Assembly (NCBI GenBank): GCA_963837455.1
Contig: CAWINM010000001.1
Location: forward strand, 558,001-622,000
DNA: 64,000 nucleotides
DNA from: DASYQD01 sp963837455
GTDB taxonomy: Bacteria > Acidobacteriota > Thermoanaerobaculia > Multivoradales > JAIOJS01
Reading direction: 5' to 3'
The position numbers and the translations under genes were made by a program. Shown piece by piece: positions 25,952-36,122 of the stretch (the stretch's first letter is position 1; each line of letters begins with the position of its first letter). A model generated the notes under the pieces. It saw nothing but the letters and a program-made list of their open reading frames with translations. It was not told the origin of the DNA and made no database searches.

Positions 25952-26878
25952 TTGAGCGACGAGACCTTCCGCCGGCGGCGCGGCGCGGCCACCTCTCGCG
26001 AGGTCTGCTTCGTCAAGTACTACCAGAAGGGGTCCACGGACATCGCCGCCGACCAGATGGCCGAAGCCCTCCAGCGACGAGGCGTCGCCGCGCGCTCGAT
26101 CTTCGCCGGCGAGCTCGGCGCGGTCCACGGCGCCATCCTGGTGTTCGTCAAGCGCGCCGACCTGCTGCACCTGCTCGCTGCCCGCCGGCGCGGCAACGCC
26201 CTGGTGGTCGACGTCCACGACACGGTGGTGTTCCGCCGCGGCGTGCGCTATTCGGCTCTCTACGACGGGCTGATCTTCCGCAACCAGCGTGCCTGCGCCG
26301 ACTTCGGGAAGGGGCGTGGCGGGGCGGTGGTCATCCCCCATCACTGGGACGAGCGCTATTCCCCACACCAGGCCCCGCTCGACCGGCTGCGCCTCGCCTA
26401 CATCGGCGAGCAGCGCTCCTTCCCGCCCGGGTGGGAACCGCTCCCGGGCGTCGAGATGGTCGTCGACCGCTGGTTCAGCCGCGCCCCCGCCTTCAACGCG
26501 CACTTGTCGCTACGGCGCCCGGGGCGCGAGATGCTCTACAAGCCCAACATGAAGGTGGTCACCGCAGCGGTGTGTGAAGCGGTGCTCGTCACCACCCGCG
26601 ACGCCTCGGCGCTCGAGCACCTGGGAACGGACTACCCGTTCTACACCGGCGCCGAGCGGGCAGACGTGGCGGCCACCATCCGTGAGGTCGAGGGGCAGGT
26701 GGGAGGTGACGCCTGGCGGCGGGCGCTGGCCACGCTCGGCGAAGTGAAGCGCCGGACCTCCCTCGAGCGCATCACCGACCTCTACGTCGAGTACCTGCAG
26801 CGCTTCGGCGAGCTGGCGGCGCTGGCGGCAGGAGAGTGCCCTGCTCCCCTGCCGCCACCGGCCCCGGCTCCGCCGTGA
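25952..26878 (+). CDS. Putative GT-B-like glycosyltransferase
   Basis: A 308-residue soluble protein. The first part, CFVKYYQKGSTDIAADQMAE, looks like the N-terminal strand and helix of GT4-type enzymes. VVDVHDTVVFRRGVRYSAL and VIPHHWDERYSP mark the inter-domain region. The C-terminal part has KPNMKVVTAAVCEAVLVTTR and DASALEHLG, similar to the nucleotide-binding end of GT-B folds, but the usual E-x7-E pair is not clear. The protein ends in a Pro-rich tail (PLPPPAPAPP) that overlaps a decayed gene on the other strand, so the tail may be recent. TTG 25952 is chosen from the promoter spacing. Family assignment is tentative. Confidence 0.5.
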   Translation: MSDETFRRRRGAATSREVCFVKYYQKGSTDIAADQMAEALQRRGVAARSIFAGELGAVHGAILVFVKRADLLHLLAARRRGNALVVDVHDTVVFRRGVRYSALYDGLIFRNQRACADFGKGRGGAVVIPHHWDERYSPHQAPLDRLRLAYIGEQRSFPPGWEPLPGVEMVVDRWFSRAPAFNAHLSLRRPGREMLYKPNMKVVTAAVCEAVLVTTRDASALEHLGTDYPFYTGAERADVAATIREVEGQVGGDAWRRALATLGEVKRRTSLERITDLYVEYLQRFGELAALAAGECPAPLPPPAPAPP

Positions 26879-27107
26879 ACGCCGGGTGCGCCGCGCGACG
26901 CTCCCACGCCGGCAGGGTGGCGAGCCACGCCGGGCTGCGCACCGCCAGCTTGCGCCGCAGCCACTCCCACTCCTAGCGCAGTTGCCCGTCGCTGACCGGC
27001 AGCGGCGGGACGGCAGGCACCGTGCCGAGCCTCTCGCCGTCCAAACGGTAGTCGCGGCGCGCCGCCTCCGCCGCCACCTCGCCGAGGTAGGCGACCGGTT
27101 GCGAAGT
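26850..27107 (-). pseudogene. Remnant of a Pyr_excise-type (pyrimidine-dimer DNA glycosylase) gene
   Basis: The minus strand reads VAYLGEVAAEAARRDYRLDG, then VSDGQLR, a TAG stop (26975-26973), EWEWLRRKLAVRSPAW and HPAF-x4-PGPVA. This matches the C-terminal half of the PF03013 family, in which the stop position is normally Tyr (QLxYEWxxLxxKL); TAC to TAG is a single change. A second in-frame TAG lies at 27110-27108, where the N-terminal half should be, and the catalytic N-terminus is not found upstream. I call it a truncated, inactivated gene. It fills the 302-base gap between 26878 and 27181, where I see nothing else. Confidence 0.62.
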
Positions 27108-27180
27108 CTAGTCGGCGCCACTCCCCACGTGCGAGCCCGTGGGTGGCACCAGGGCAAGGCCCTTGGCGCCGTTCCCGGTC

Positions 27181-29175
27181 TCAGCCGAGCCGCTGCGGCT
27201 CGCCGCCGATGAGCGCATCGTCGGCCGGCACGGGCATCTCGACGTCCGGCAGCGCGTCATGGCCACGGCCGAGCTGATCGCGGTACTGCAGCAGGTAGAG
27301 GCGGTAGTAGATGCCGCGCAGGGCGAGCAGCTCCTGGTGGGTTCCCTGCTCGCGCAGCTCCCCCTTGTGCAACACCAGGATGCGGTCGCAGCGCTGGACC
27401 GTCGACAGCCGGTGTGCGATCACCAGGCTGGTGCGCCCCACCAGCAGCCGATCGAGGGCCTCCTGGATCCGCTGCTCGGTCTCGGTGTCGACCGAGGAGG
27501 TGGCCTCGTCGAGGATCAGGATGGCGGGGTCGAAAGCGAGCGCGCGGGCGAACGAGATCAGCTGCTTCTGGCCCACCGAGAGGCCGGCACCGCGTTCCTG
27601 CACCGCGGTGGCAAAGCCTTGCGGCAGGCGGTCCACGAACTCGAGAGCACGGGCCTCGCCGGCCGCCCAGCGCAACCGCTCGGGGGAGATGGACGGGTCG
27701 CCGAGGGTGACGTTGTCGGCGAGGTTGCCGGCGAAGAGGAAGACGTCCTGGAGCACCATGGCGACGCTCCGCCGCAGCGCCTGCAGGTCCCAGCGCCGGA
27801 CCTCGACGCCATCGATCGCCACCGTGCCACGGGTGGCGTCGTAGAACCGCAGCAGCAGCCCGGCGAGGGTGCTCTTGCCCGCACCGGTGTGACCGACCAC
27901 GGCCACCGACTCGCCGGACGCGACGTGGAAGGAGACGTCGCGCAGGACGGGCTCGCCCGGCACGTACTCGAACCCTACGCGATCGAAGCTCACCTCGCCG
28001 CGGACCCGCCGAGGCCGCGGGCCTGCCGGCACCATCGCTGCCGCCGCCGTGGCCGGCTGGCGCAGGGGCGGGGGCAAGTACGCCCCGGCCGGCGAGGCGA
28101 TCTCGACCGGCGTGTCGAGCAGCCGGAAGATACGCTCGGAGGAGGCCATGGCGGCCTGCAGGATGTTGTACTTGTCCGAGAGGTCCGAGATCGGCTCGTA
28201 GAAGCGCTGCGCGTACTGGAAGAAGGCCACGAGGGCGCCGATCGACACCGCGCCGGCGAGCACCTTACGGCCGCCGTACCAGATGATGAGCGCGAGGCCC
28301 AGCGCGGTGATCAGCTCGACCGCCGGGTAGTAGACCGCGTAGTAGAAGATCGTCCGCACGTTGACGTCGCGGTGGGTGCGGTTGATGCCGCGGAACTCGT
28401 CGAACGCCGGCTGCTGGTGGCCGAACAGCTGCACCACCGCCATGCCGCTGATGTGCTCCTGGAGGAAGGCGTTGATGCGCGCGATCCAGATCCGCACCTC
28501 GCGGTACATGTCGCGCGCCCGGGTCTTGAACCACACCGTGAGCAGCAGCAGCAGGGGGAGGATCGAGAAGGTGACGAGGGCCAGGCGCCAGTCGAGCACG
28601 AAGAGCACGACGACGATGCCGAGCAGCGTCACCACGTCGCCGAAGACCGAGACCAGGCCGGCCGTGAACAGCTCGTTGAGGGCGTCGACGTCGGTGGTGG
28701 CGCGAGTGACCAGGCGCCCCACCGGGTTGCGATCGAAGAAGGCCAGCTGCAGCCGCTGCAGGTGACCGAAGACCTGGCGCCGCAGGTCGCGCATGATGCG
28801 CTGCCCCATCAGCTGCATCACGTACGACTGCCAGTAGAGGACCCCGAAGGTGAGCATGAGAGCGGCGAGGAAGGCTCCGGCGCACCAGGCGAGCCCCTGC
28901 AGCGGGTCGGGGTGGAGGCCGTGTGCCGCGAGCTCGGCCAGCACCCAGCGCGACACCCCGGCGGAGCGGTGACCGCCGAGCGGCCGCACGAAGAGGTCGA
29001 GGGCCACGGCGGTGGCCAGCGGCCCCACCAGCTCGAGCATCGAGCTGAGCACGATGAGCGCGACGGCGAGCGCCATCTGGCCGCGGTAGGGCCGGACGTA
29101 ACCGACCAGGCGTCGCATCAGGCGGGCGTCGTAGGCCTTGCCGAGGACCTCCTCCTGATGCGGATCGTCGGCCAC
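27181..29175 (-). CDS. ABC exporter, MsbA/lipid-flippase type (fused membrane and ATPase domains)
   Basis: Homodimeric or heterodimeric exporter half. Residues 20-330 form the six-helix membrane domain (VGYVRPYRGQMALAVALIVL at the first helix; the FDRNPVGRLVTRATTDVD coupling region is standard). From about residue 395 the ATPase domain has Walker A GHTGAGKST, the Q-loop VLQDVFLF, signature LSVGQKQL, Walker B AILILDEATSSVD and the switch His in AHRLST. Length 664 residues, about 80 longer than MsbA, through an inserted Pro/Ala linker and an acidic C-terminal tail. A TGC-TATCGT -10 lies seven bases before GTG 29175. Substrate (lipid A, glycolipid or peptide) is not decided by sequence. Confidence 0.88.
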   Translation of the reverse strand: MADDPHQEEVLGKAYDARLMRRLVGYVRPYRGQMALAVALIVLSSMLELVGPLATAVALDLFVRPLGGHRSAGVSRWVLAELAAHGLHPDPLQGLAWCAGAFLAALMLTFGVLYWQSYVMQLMGQRIMRDLRRQVFGHLQRLQLAFFDRNPVGRLVTRATTDVDALNELFTAGLVSVFGDVVTLLGIVVVLFVLDWRLALVTFSILPLLLLLTVWFKTRARDMYREVRIWIARINAFLQEHISGMAVVQLFGHQQPAFDEFRGINRTHRDVNVRTIFYYAVYYPAVELITALGLALIIWYGGRKVLAGAVSIGALVAFFQYAQRFYEPISDLSDKYNILQAAMASSERIFRLLDTPVEIASPAGAYLPPPLRQPATAAAAMVPAGPRPRRVRGEVSFDRVGFEYVPGEPVLRDVSFHVASGESVAVVGHTGAGKSTLAGLLLRFYDATRGTVAIDGVEVRRWDLQALRRSVAMVLQDVFLFAGNLADNVTLGDPSISPERLRWAAGEARALEFVDRLPQGFATAVQERGAGLSVGQKQLISFARALAFDPAILILDEATSSVDTETEQRIQEALDRLLVGRTSLVIAHRLSTVQRCDRILVLHKGELREQGTHQELLALRGIYYRLYLLQYRDQLGRGHDALPDVEMPVPADDALIGGEPQRLG

Positions 29176-29182
29176 CCGGGGC

Positions 29183-29191
29183 ACGATAGCA
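29183..29191 (-). promoter_or_regulatory. Extended -10 of a leaderless ABC-exporter transcript
   Basis: TGC-TATCGT on the minus strand ends seven bases before GTG 29175; no Shine-Dalgarno is seen. Confidence 0.5.
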
Positions 29192-29204
29192 GAGCGGTCT
29201 GGTG

Positions 29205-29213
29205 TGCTACACT
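29205..29213 (+). promoter_or_regulatory. Extended -10 promoter of the pilT operon
   Basis: TGC-TACACT, about 68 bases before ATG 29282. The leader that follows contains the Shine-Dalgarno GGAAGGAG. No -35 box is evident. Confidence 0.4.
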
Positions 29214-29281
29214 GCCAGCCGACAAAATTCGTCACTCCGCGGGATCGCCCGCGCACTGGGAGCGCGCCGGAAGGAGCCGTA

Positions 29282-30408
<1,127 letters not shown>

Positions 30409-30419
30409 GGAGCCCCGAG

Positions 30420-31628
30420 ATGCCCAACTTCGTGTGGAAGGGTAAGAGTCGGACCGGCGCGGTGCAGGAGGGAATCCTGCTCGCCGACAACCGGAACGCC
30501 GCCGAGGCGGTGCTCCGCCGGCAGAACATCCAGATCACCAGCATCAAGGAGAAGGGGCGCGAGGTCGCCATCCTGCCGCGGCTGCCGCAAGGCGTGTCGA
30601 GCAAGCGGGTGGCGCTGTTCACCCGCCAGTTCTCGGTGATGCTCGATGCCGGCCTGCCGCTCGTGCAATGCCTGGAGATCCTCGGCGACCAGGAGGAGCA
30701 CCGCACCTTCCGCGAGATCATCCAGAAGACGCGCGCCGACGTCGAGCAGGGCTCCTCGCTCGCCGACGCCATGCGCAAGCACCCCAAGGCCTTCGACCCG
30801 CTCTACACCAACATGATCGCCGCCGGCGAGGCAGGCGGCATCCTCGACATCATCCTGCAGCGCCTGTCGACCTACATCGAGAAGGCGGTCAAGCTCAAGA
30901 GCCAGGTCAAGTCGGCGATGATCTACCCGGTGGCGGTCATCTTCATCGCCGTCGGCGTGGTGTGGATCATTCTCTGGAAGGTGATCCCCGTCTTCTCCCA
31001 GCTCTTCGCCGGCCTCGGCGGCGAGCTGCCGCTGCCCACCCGGATCGTCATCATGCTCTCCGACTTCCTCGCCCGTTACACCCTGTTCGTGATCCCGGTG
31101 CTGATCCTCGGCGGTTACGCCGTCTATCGCGCCTACAAGACGCAGCCCAAGTTCACCCGCATCGTCGACGGCGCCCTGCTCAAGCTGCCCATCCTCGGCA
31201 TGCTGCTGCGCAAGATCGCCATCGCCCGTTTCTGCCGCACCCTGTCCACCCTGACCTCCTCCGGCGTGCCGATCCTCGACGGCCTCGAGATCACCGCCAA
31301 GACCGCCGGCAACACCATCATCGAGGACGCCATCATGGCGGTGCGCAAGGCGGTCGAGGAGGGCAAGACGCTCGCCGATCCGCTGGGGCAGACCAAGGTC
31401 TTCCCTGCCATGGTGGTACAGATGATCGGCGTCGGCGAGCAGACTGGCGCCCTCGACCAGATGCTCTCCAAGATCGCCGAGTTCTACGAGGACGAGGTGG
31501 ACACCGCGGTGGCGGGCATGATGAAGCTGATCGAGCCGCTGCTGATCACCGTGCTCGGCGGCATCATCGGTTTCATCGTCGCCGCCATGTACCTGCCGAT
31601 GTACTCGATCCTGCAGAAGATCGGGTAG
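30420..31628 (+). CDS. pilC: Type IV pilus inner-membrane platform protein PilC
   Basis: Polytopic protein that couples the pilus ATPases to pilin transfer. Intact, 402 residues. Two GspF-type repeats are visible: the first begins RVALFTRQFSVMLDAGLPLV and the second FCRTLSTLTSSGVPILDGLE. Each is followed by hydrophobic helices (MIYPVAVIFIAVGVVWIILW; the last one at LLITVLGGIIGFIVAAMYLP). The C-terminal PMYSI resembles the PilC/GspF end. It follows pilT by eleven bases with AAGGAG upstream of ATG 30420. Confidence 0.94.
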   Translation: MPNFVWKGKSRTGAVQEGILLADNRNAAEAVLRRQNIQITSIKEKGREVAILPRLPQGVSSKRVALFTRQFSVMLDAGLPLVQCLEILGDQEEHRTFREIIQKTRADVEQGSSLADAMRKHPKAFDPLYTNMIAAGEAGGILDIILQRLSTYIEKAVKLKSQVKSAMIYPVAVIFIAVGVVWIILWKVIPVFSQLFAGLGGELPLPTRIVIMLSDFLARYTLFVIPVLILGGYAVYRAYKTQPKFTRIVDGALLKLPILGMLLRKIAIARFCRTLSTLTSSGVPILDGLEITAKTAGNTIIEDAIMAVRKAVEEGKTLADPLGQTKVFPAMVVQMIGVGEQTGALDQMLSKIAEFYEDEVDTAVAGMMKLIEPLLITVLGGIIGFIVAAMYLPMYSILQKIG

Positions 31629-31650
31629 GTCGGGCGGAGCCGGCGGCACG

Positions 31651-33453
31651 ATGGCTCTGTCCCGCGGGCCGGCGGCGCCGCCCCTCGCGGCGCATCCGGC
31701 CGCGGCGGCCGGCGACCACGAATCGACGCGGCCGCCGCTGGCGCGGCGGCCGCTGCTGCCGCGCGCCAGCCGGCGCGACCTCGGGCTGCTGCGCCGCCAG
31801 CTCAAGTGGCTCACCGCCATCCGCATGGTCGCGGTGACCACCGTATTCCTGCTCTACTTCCTGCTCGCGCTGCTGCCTCGCGAGCCGGCGCTGTTCATCG
31901 CTCCGCGCCTGGTCTTCATCCTCCTCGGTCTCGCCTACGGCTTTTCTCTCATCTTCCTGGGGCTGCAGGTCGTCGGCACGCAACCGGAGGCCCAGGCCTA
32001 CATCCAGTTCGTCGGCGACCTGCTGCTGATCACTGCCCTCGTCTACTGGTTCGGCGGCAGCGCCAGCCCGTTCTCGATGCTCTATCTGATCGTCATCAGC
32101 GTGGCGGCGGCGCTGCTGCGGCGCCGCGCCGCCATCCTGGTGGCCAACGTCGCCTACCTGCTCTATGCCACCACGCTGCTGGGGCTGCACTACGGCTGGT
32201 TTCCGGCCGGCGTCGACCTCGAGCAGATCTCGGTCTTCCGGCTCGCCTACAACCTCGCCATCCACCTGCTCGGGTTCTACGGCGTCGCCTTCTTCACCTC
32301 GTACCTGGCCCGCAACGCCACCCTCGCCGAGCGCGAGCTCGAGGAGAAGCGCGAGAACCTCGCCGACCTGCAGGTGGTCTACCACGACGTCGTGCAGTCG
32401 ATCTCCTCGGGCCTCATCACCACCGATCGCGACGGCTCGATCACCAGCCTCAACCGGGCCGGCGAGCAGCTGTTGGGGTGCCCGGTACAGCAGCTGCTCG
32501 GCTGCCACATCACCGAGGCCCACCTGTTCCCCGCCGAGCAGTGGCAGGAGCTCACCGTGCAGAGCCGCGAGAGCCAGCGGGTGCGCGCCGAGTTCGAGCG
32601 CGGCGGGCCGGAGGGGCGCAGCTGGTTCGGCTTCACCGTCACCCAGCTCACCGACGCCCACGGTCTGCTGAGCGGCTACATCGTCGTCTTCCAGGACCTC
32701 TCCGAGTGGCGGGCCATGCAGGCCGAGCTGCGCATCAAGGACCGCATGGCGGCGGTGGGCGAGCTGGCGGCGGGCATCGCCCACGAGATCGGCAACCCGC
32801 TGGCCGCCATCTCGGGATCGGTACAGCTGCTCTCCCCGACCGCCGAGGCCGATCCCCAGCGCAGCAAGCTGCTGCAGATCGTCCTGCGCGAGAGCCAGCG
32901 CCTCGACCGCAGCATCAAGAGCTTCCTGCAGTTCGCCCGCCCCAAGGAGCGCTCGAGCGTCTGGTTCGACATCGCGCGTCTGCTCGCCGAGCACGTCGAG
33001 CTGCTGTCGAACAGCTCGGAGCTGTCGCCGTCGCATCAACTGGAGGTGAGCCTCGAGCCGCCCAGCGCGCGGGTGCTCGCCGACCCCGACCAGGTGAGCC
33101 AGATCTTCTGGAACCTCACCCGCAACGCGCTCAAGGCGATGCCCCAGGGAGGCCGGCTGGCGATCTCCGGACAGCTGGCGGGCGGGGTCTACCAACTGCG
33201 CGTCGCCGACTCCGGACGCGGCATGGGCGCCGACGAGCGCGCCAAGCTGTTCCAGCCCTTCAAGTCCTTCTTCGACCAGGGCACCGGCCTGGGGATGGCG
33301 ATCGTCTACCGCATCGTCCAGGAGCACGGCGGCCGCGTCGTCGTCGACTCCGCCCCCGGCGCCGGCACCTCCATCACCGCCGAGCTGCCGGTCGCCGGCC
33401 CCGTGGCGCTGCCGGCGAGCCAGGACTTCGAGTCGGCAGCGGTCGGCTCGTGA
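31651..33453 (+). CDS. pilS: Membrane sensor histidine kinase PilS-like
   Basis: Two-component kinase of the PilS type. Six hydrophobic helices occupy residues about 50-220 (LTAIRMVAVTTVFLLYFLLA is the first). A PAS domain follows (VQSISSGLITTDRDGSITSL). The dimerisation and phospho-acceptor box is AGIAHEIGNPLAAISGS with His 378. The ATPase part has WNLTRNALKAMPQGG (N box), the ADSGRGMG G1 box and FDQGTGLGMAIVYRI G2 box. It lies 22 bases after pilC and ten bases before the pilR-like gene, which fixes the partner. The signal sensed (pilin monomers in Pseudomonas PilS) is only by analogy. Confidence 0.9.
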   Translation: MALSRGPAAPPLAAHPAAAAGDHESTRPPLARRPLLPRASRRDLGLLRRQLKWLTAIRMVAVTTVFLLYFLLALLPREPALFIAPRLVFILLGLAYGFSLIFLGLQVVGTQPEAQAYIQFVGDLLLITALVYWFGGSASPFSMLYLIVISVAAALLRRRAAILVANVAYLLYATTLLGLHYGWFPAGVDLEQISVFRLAYNLAIHLLGFYGVAFFTSYLARNATLAERELEEKRENLADLQVVYHDVVQSISSGLITTDRDGSITSLNRAGEQLLGCPVQQLLGCHITEAHLFPAEQWQELTVQSRESQRVRAEFERGGPEGRSWFGFTVTQLTDAHGLLSGYIVVFQDLSEWRAMQAELRIKDRMAAVGELAAGIAHEIGNPLAAISGSVQLLSPTAEADPQRSKLLQIVLRESQRLDRSIKSFLQFARPKERSSVWFDIARLLAEHVELLSNSSELSPSHQLEVSLEPPSARVLADPDQVSQIFWNLTRNALKAMPQGGRLAISGQLAGGVYQLRVADSGRGMGADERAKLFQPFKSFFDQGTGLGMAIVYRIVQEHGGRVVVDSAPGAGTSITAELPVAGPVALPASQDFESAAVGS

Positions 33454-33463
33454 GGCGCCGGCG

Positions 33464-34861
33464 ATGACGCCGCAGCTGCTGATCGTCGACGACGAGTCGA
33501 GCCTGCTCGAGTTCCTCGCCCTGCTCTTCCAGCAGGAGGGCTATCGGGTGGCGACCGCCCCCTCGGTGGCAGCGGCCCGCGAACGCCTCGCCAGGGGCGA
33601 CGGCTTCGACCTGGTGATGTGCGACATCCACATGCCCGACGGCAGTGGTCTCGACCTGCTGCGCGAGCTCAAGGAGAACCACCCGCAATCGTCGGTGATC
33701 ATGATGACCGCCTACACCACCACCAAGTCGGCCATCGAGGCCATGCGCCTGGGCGCCTACGACTACATCTCCAAGCCCTTCGACGTCGAAGAGGTCAAGG
33801 TGCTGGTGCAGAAGGCGCTCGAGAAGACCCGCCTGGTGGAGGAGAACGTCTGGCTGCGGCGCGAGCTCGAGCAGAAGTACACCTTTGCCAACATCATCGG
33901 CAAGAGCCGGCCGATGCAGGATGTGTTCGCCCTCGTCGAGCGCGTCGCGCGCACCAGCTCGACGGTGCTCGTCCACGGTGACAGCGGTACCGGCAAGGAG
34001 CTGATCGCGCGCGCCATCCACTTCGCGAGCCCGCGTGCCAAGCACCGCTTCCTGTCGATCAACTGCGGCGCCATGCCGGAAAACCTGCTCGAGAGCGAGC
34101 TGTTCGGCCACGAGCGTGGCGCCTTCACGGGGGCGCTGAAGGAGAAGAAGGGGCTCTTCCACGACGCTCACCGTGGCACCCTCTTCCTCGACGAGATCGG
34201 CGAGATGACGCCCACCATGCAGGTCAAGCTGCTGCGGGTCCTGCAGCACAAGGTGATTCGCAAGGTGGGCGGCAACGAGGAGGAGGCGGTGGACGTGCGG
34301 ATCATCGCAGCCACCAATCGCGACCTCGGCGAAATGATCGCCGCCGGCACCTTCCGCGAGGATCTCTACTACCGCATCCACGTCATCCCCATCCGCCTGC
34401 CGGCGCTGCGCGAGCGACGCGAGGACATCCCGCTACTGGTGGACTTCTTCGTGCGCAAGTACAGCGAGGAGCTGGGAACACCCCCCAAGCGCGTCAGCTC
34501 GAGCGCCCTGGCGCTGCTCGAGTCCTACCGCTGGCCGGGCAACGTGCGCGAGCTCGAGAACCTCGTCGAACGCTCGCTGGCGCTCACCGCCGGCAGCGTC
34601 ATCGAGGCCAGCGACCTCCCACCGTCGCTGCGCGACTCGCGCTCATCGTTCTCGGAGCAGGCGCAGCTCCCGGTCGAGGGCCTCGACCTCGAGGCCCACC
34701 TCGAGACACTGCGCGCCGATCTCATGCGCCAGGCCCTCGATCGCTGCGGCGGCGTGCAGACGCGTGCCGCCGAGCTGCTGGGCATGACCTTCCGCTCGTT
34801 CCGCTACTACGCCAAGAAGGCGGGAATCGTCGGCGCGCTCGAGGAGGAGGTCGAGGCCTAG
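33464..34861 (+). CDS. pilR: NtrC-family sigma54 response regulator PilR-like
   Basis: A 465-residue transcription activator. The receiver domain has Asp 9-10 (IVDDE), the phospho-acceptor D54 in VMCDIHMPDG, and Lys in ISKPFDV. The AAA+ domain has Walker A GDSGTGKE, the sigma54-contacting GAFTGA loop, Walker B GTLFLDEIGEM and the arginine-finger region. A Fis-type helix-turn-helix ends the protein (QTRAAELLGMTFRSFRYYAKK). It should activate sigma54 promoters, typically pilA, when phosphorylated by the PilS-like kinase upstream. The frame is intact. It converges on the PQQ-type gene with only eight bases between the stops. Confidence 0.92.
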   Translation: MTPQLLIVDDESSLLEFLALLFQQEGYRVATAPSVAAARERLARGDGFDLVMCDIHMPDGSGLDLLRELKENHPQSSVIMMTAYTTTKSAIEAMRLGAYDYISKPFDVEEVKVLVQKALEKTRLVEENVWLRRELEQKYTFANIIGKSRPMQDVFALVERVARTSSTVLVHGDSGTGKELIARAIHFASPRAKHRFLSINCGAMPENLLESELFGHERGAFTGALKEKKGLFHDAHRGTLFLDEIGEMTPTMQVKLLRVLQHKVIRKVGGNEEEAVDVRIIAATNRDLGEMIAAGTFREDLYYRIHVIPIRLPALRERREDIPLLVDFFVRKYSEELGTPPKRVSSSALALLESYRWPGNVRELENLVERSLALTAGSVIEASDLPPSLRDSRSSFSEQAQLPVEGLDLEAHLETLRADLMRQALDRCGGVQTRAAELLGMTFRSFRYYAKKAGIVGALEEEVEA

Positions 34862-34869
34862 CCGACCCT

Positions 34870-36006
34870 TCAACCGCTGAAGCGGATCCGGCGCAGCGCC
34901 CCCTCGCCGATGGCGAGGTAGTAGAGCGAGCCGTCGGCCGCCACCGCGAAGTCCACGGGACCGCCGACCTCGCTCGCGAAGTCCGATACGGTGCCGTCGC
35001 CGGCAGCGTCGAGGCGGCGTATCCAGCCGCTGCAGAGGTCGCCGAAGAAGTAGCTGCCGGCATACTCGGGCGGGAACTGGGCCACCGCCGGCTCGTAGAA
35101 GGCCGCGCCGGTGATGGCGCAGCCGGTGGTCGCGGAGTCGCCGTGGCCATACGAGAAGAGCGGACCCTGGAACCGCGGATCGTCGGTGGATCCCTCGGTC
35201 ACCGGCCAGCCGTAGTTCGCCCCCGCGCGCCCCTCGTCGATCTCCTCCCAGCTGCTCTGTCCGACGTCGTTGATCAGCATGCGGCCGGACGCGGCGAAGG
35301 CGAAGGTGAAGGGGTTGCGCAGGCCGAGCGCCCAGATTGCCCGCGAGACACCGTGCGCGCGCCGCCAGAACGGGTTGTCGTGAGGGATGACGCCGTTGGC
35401 GCGGATGCGCAGGATCTTCCCCAGCGGCGTGCCGAGGCTCTGCGCGTTGGCGCCGTTGGCGTTGTCGCCGACGCCGAGGTAGAGGTTGCCGTCGCGCCCG
35501 AAGTGCAGGGCGCCGCCGTTGTGGTTGGTGGCGGCCGAGAGCGGCGACAGGTCGAGCAGCTTGCGCTCGCTCCTGCGCCGCACGCGATTGCCGTTGGCGG
35601 TGAAGCGGCTCACGCGGTTGTGGATGCTGGGGCTGGTGGCCGTGTAGTAGAGGTAGACGAAGGGCGTGCGCGGGAAGTCGGGGTGCAGGGCGATGCCGAG
35701 CAGCCCGCGCTCGCCACGGGCGTCGACGGCAAGGCTGAGGAACGGTTGCGCGAGGAGATGCCCGTCCTGGATCACCCGCAGCGTTCCCCGCTGCTCGCAG
35801 ACGAAGATGCGGCCGTCGCGCGCCAGCGCCATGGCCGTCGGCTGGGTCAGAGCGTCGGTGACGGTGGTCTCGCCGAAACCCGGGAGCAGCTGCGCGGCTG
35901 GCGCCGGCGTGGCAAGCGCGAGGGTGATGGCGGTCGCACCGGCGAGCGCCAAGACACTGCGAGAGCGGATGAGGGAGCGGGGCGATGGAGGCGCTGCCGG
36001 CTTCAT
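34870..36006 (-). CDS. Secreted PQQ-type sugar dehydrogenase-like (Gdh/YliI family)
   Basis: A 378-residue periplasmic beta-propeller. The signal peptide is IRSRSVLALAGATAITLALA with AAPAA-like cleavage. Family landmarks: PTAMALARDGRIFVCEQRG, the ERGLLGIALHPDF block with the Arg-Gly motif, TNHNGGALHFGRDGNLYLGV with the catalytic His and GD pair (GVGDNAN), GLRNPFTFAFAASG and GANYGWPVTEG. These are shared by soluble aldose-sugar dehydrogenases. Near the C-terminus GYFFGDLCSGWI-type (GSYFFGDLCSGWI) is standard. A TATCAT box (36019-36014) ends seven bases before ATG 36006. It likely oxidises a sugar with PQQ, but PQQ biosynthesis is not in the window. Confidence 0.85.
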   Translation of the reverse strand: MKPAAPPSPRSLIRSRSVLALAGATAITLALATPAPAAQLLPGFGETTVTDALTQPTAMALARDGRIFVCEQRGTLRVIQDGHLLAQPFLSLAVDARGERGLLGIALHPDFPRTPFVYLYYTATSPSIHNRVSRFTANGNRVRRRSERKLLDLSPLSAATNHNGGALHFGRDGNLYLGVGDNANGANAQSLGTPLGKILRIRANGVIPHDNPFWRRAHGVSRAIWALGLRNPFTFAFAASGRMLINDVGQSSWEEIDEGRAGANYGWPVTEGSTDDPRFQGPLFSYGHGDSATTGCAITGAAFYEPAVAQFPPEYAGSYFFGDLCSGWIRRLDAAGDGTVSDFASEVGGPVDFAVAADGSLYYLAIGEGALRRIRFSG

Positions 36007-36013
36007 GTCGACG

Positions 36014-36019
36014 ATGATA
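36014..36019 (-). promoter_or_regulatory. -10 element of a leaderless transcript
   Basis: TATCAT on the minus strand ends seven bases before ATG 36006, placing the expected start of transcription at the start codon. Confidence 0.45.
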
Positions 36020-36122
36020 GGTGTGCCGCCACCCGGCGCGCCGTGACCGCCGTCACCAGCGTGGCGACACCCGCCAACGGGTCGCGCGCCGGCGCCGATT
36101 CCGGGCGCCGATCCCGGACGCT

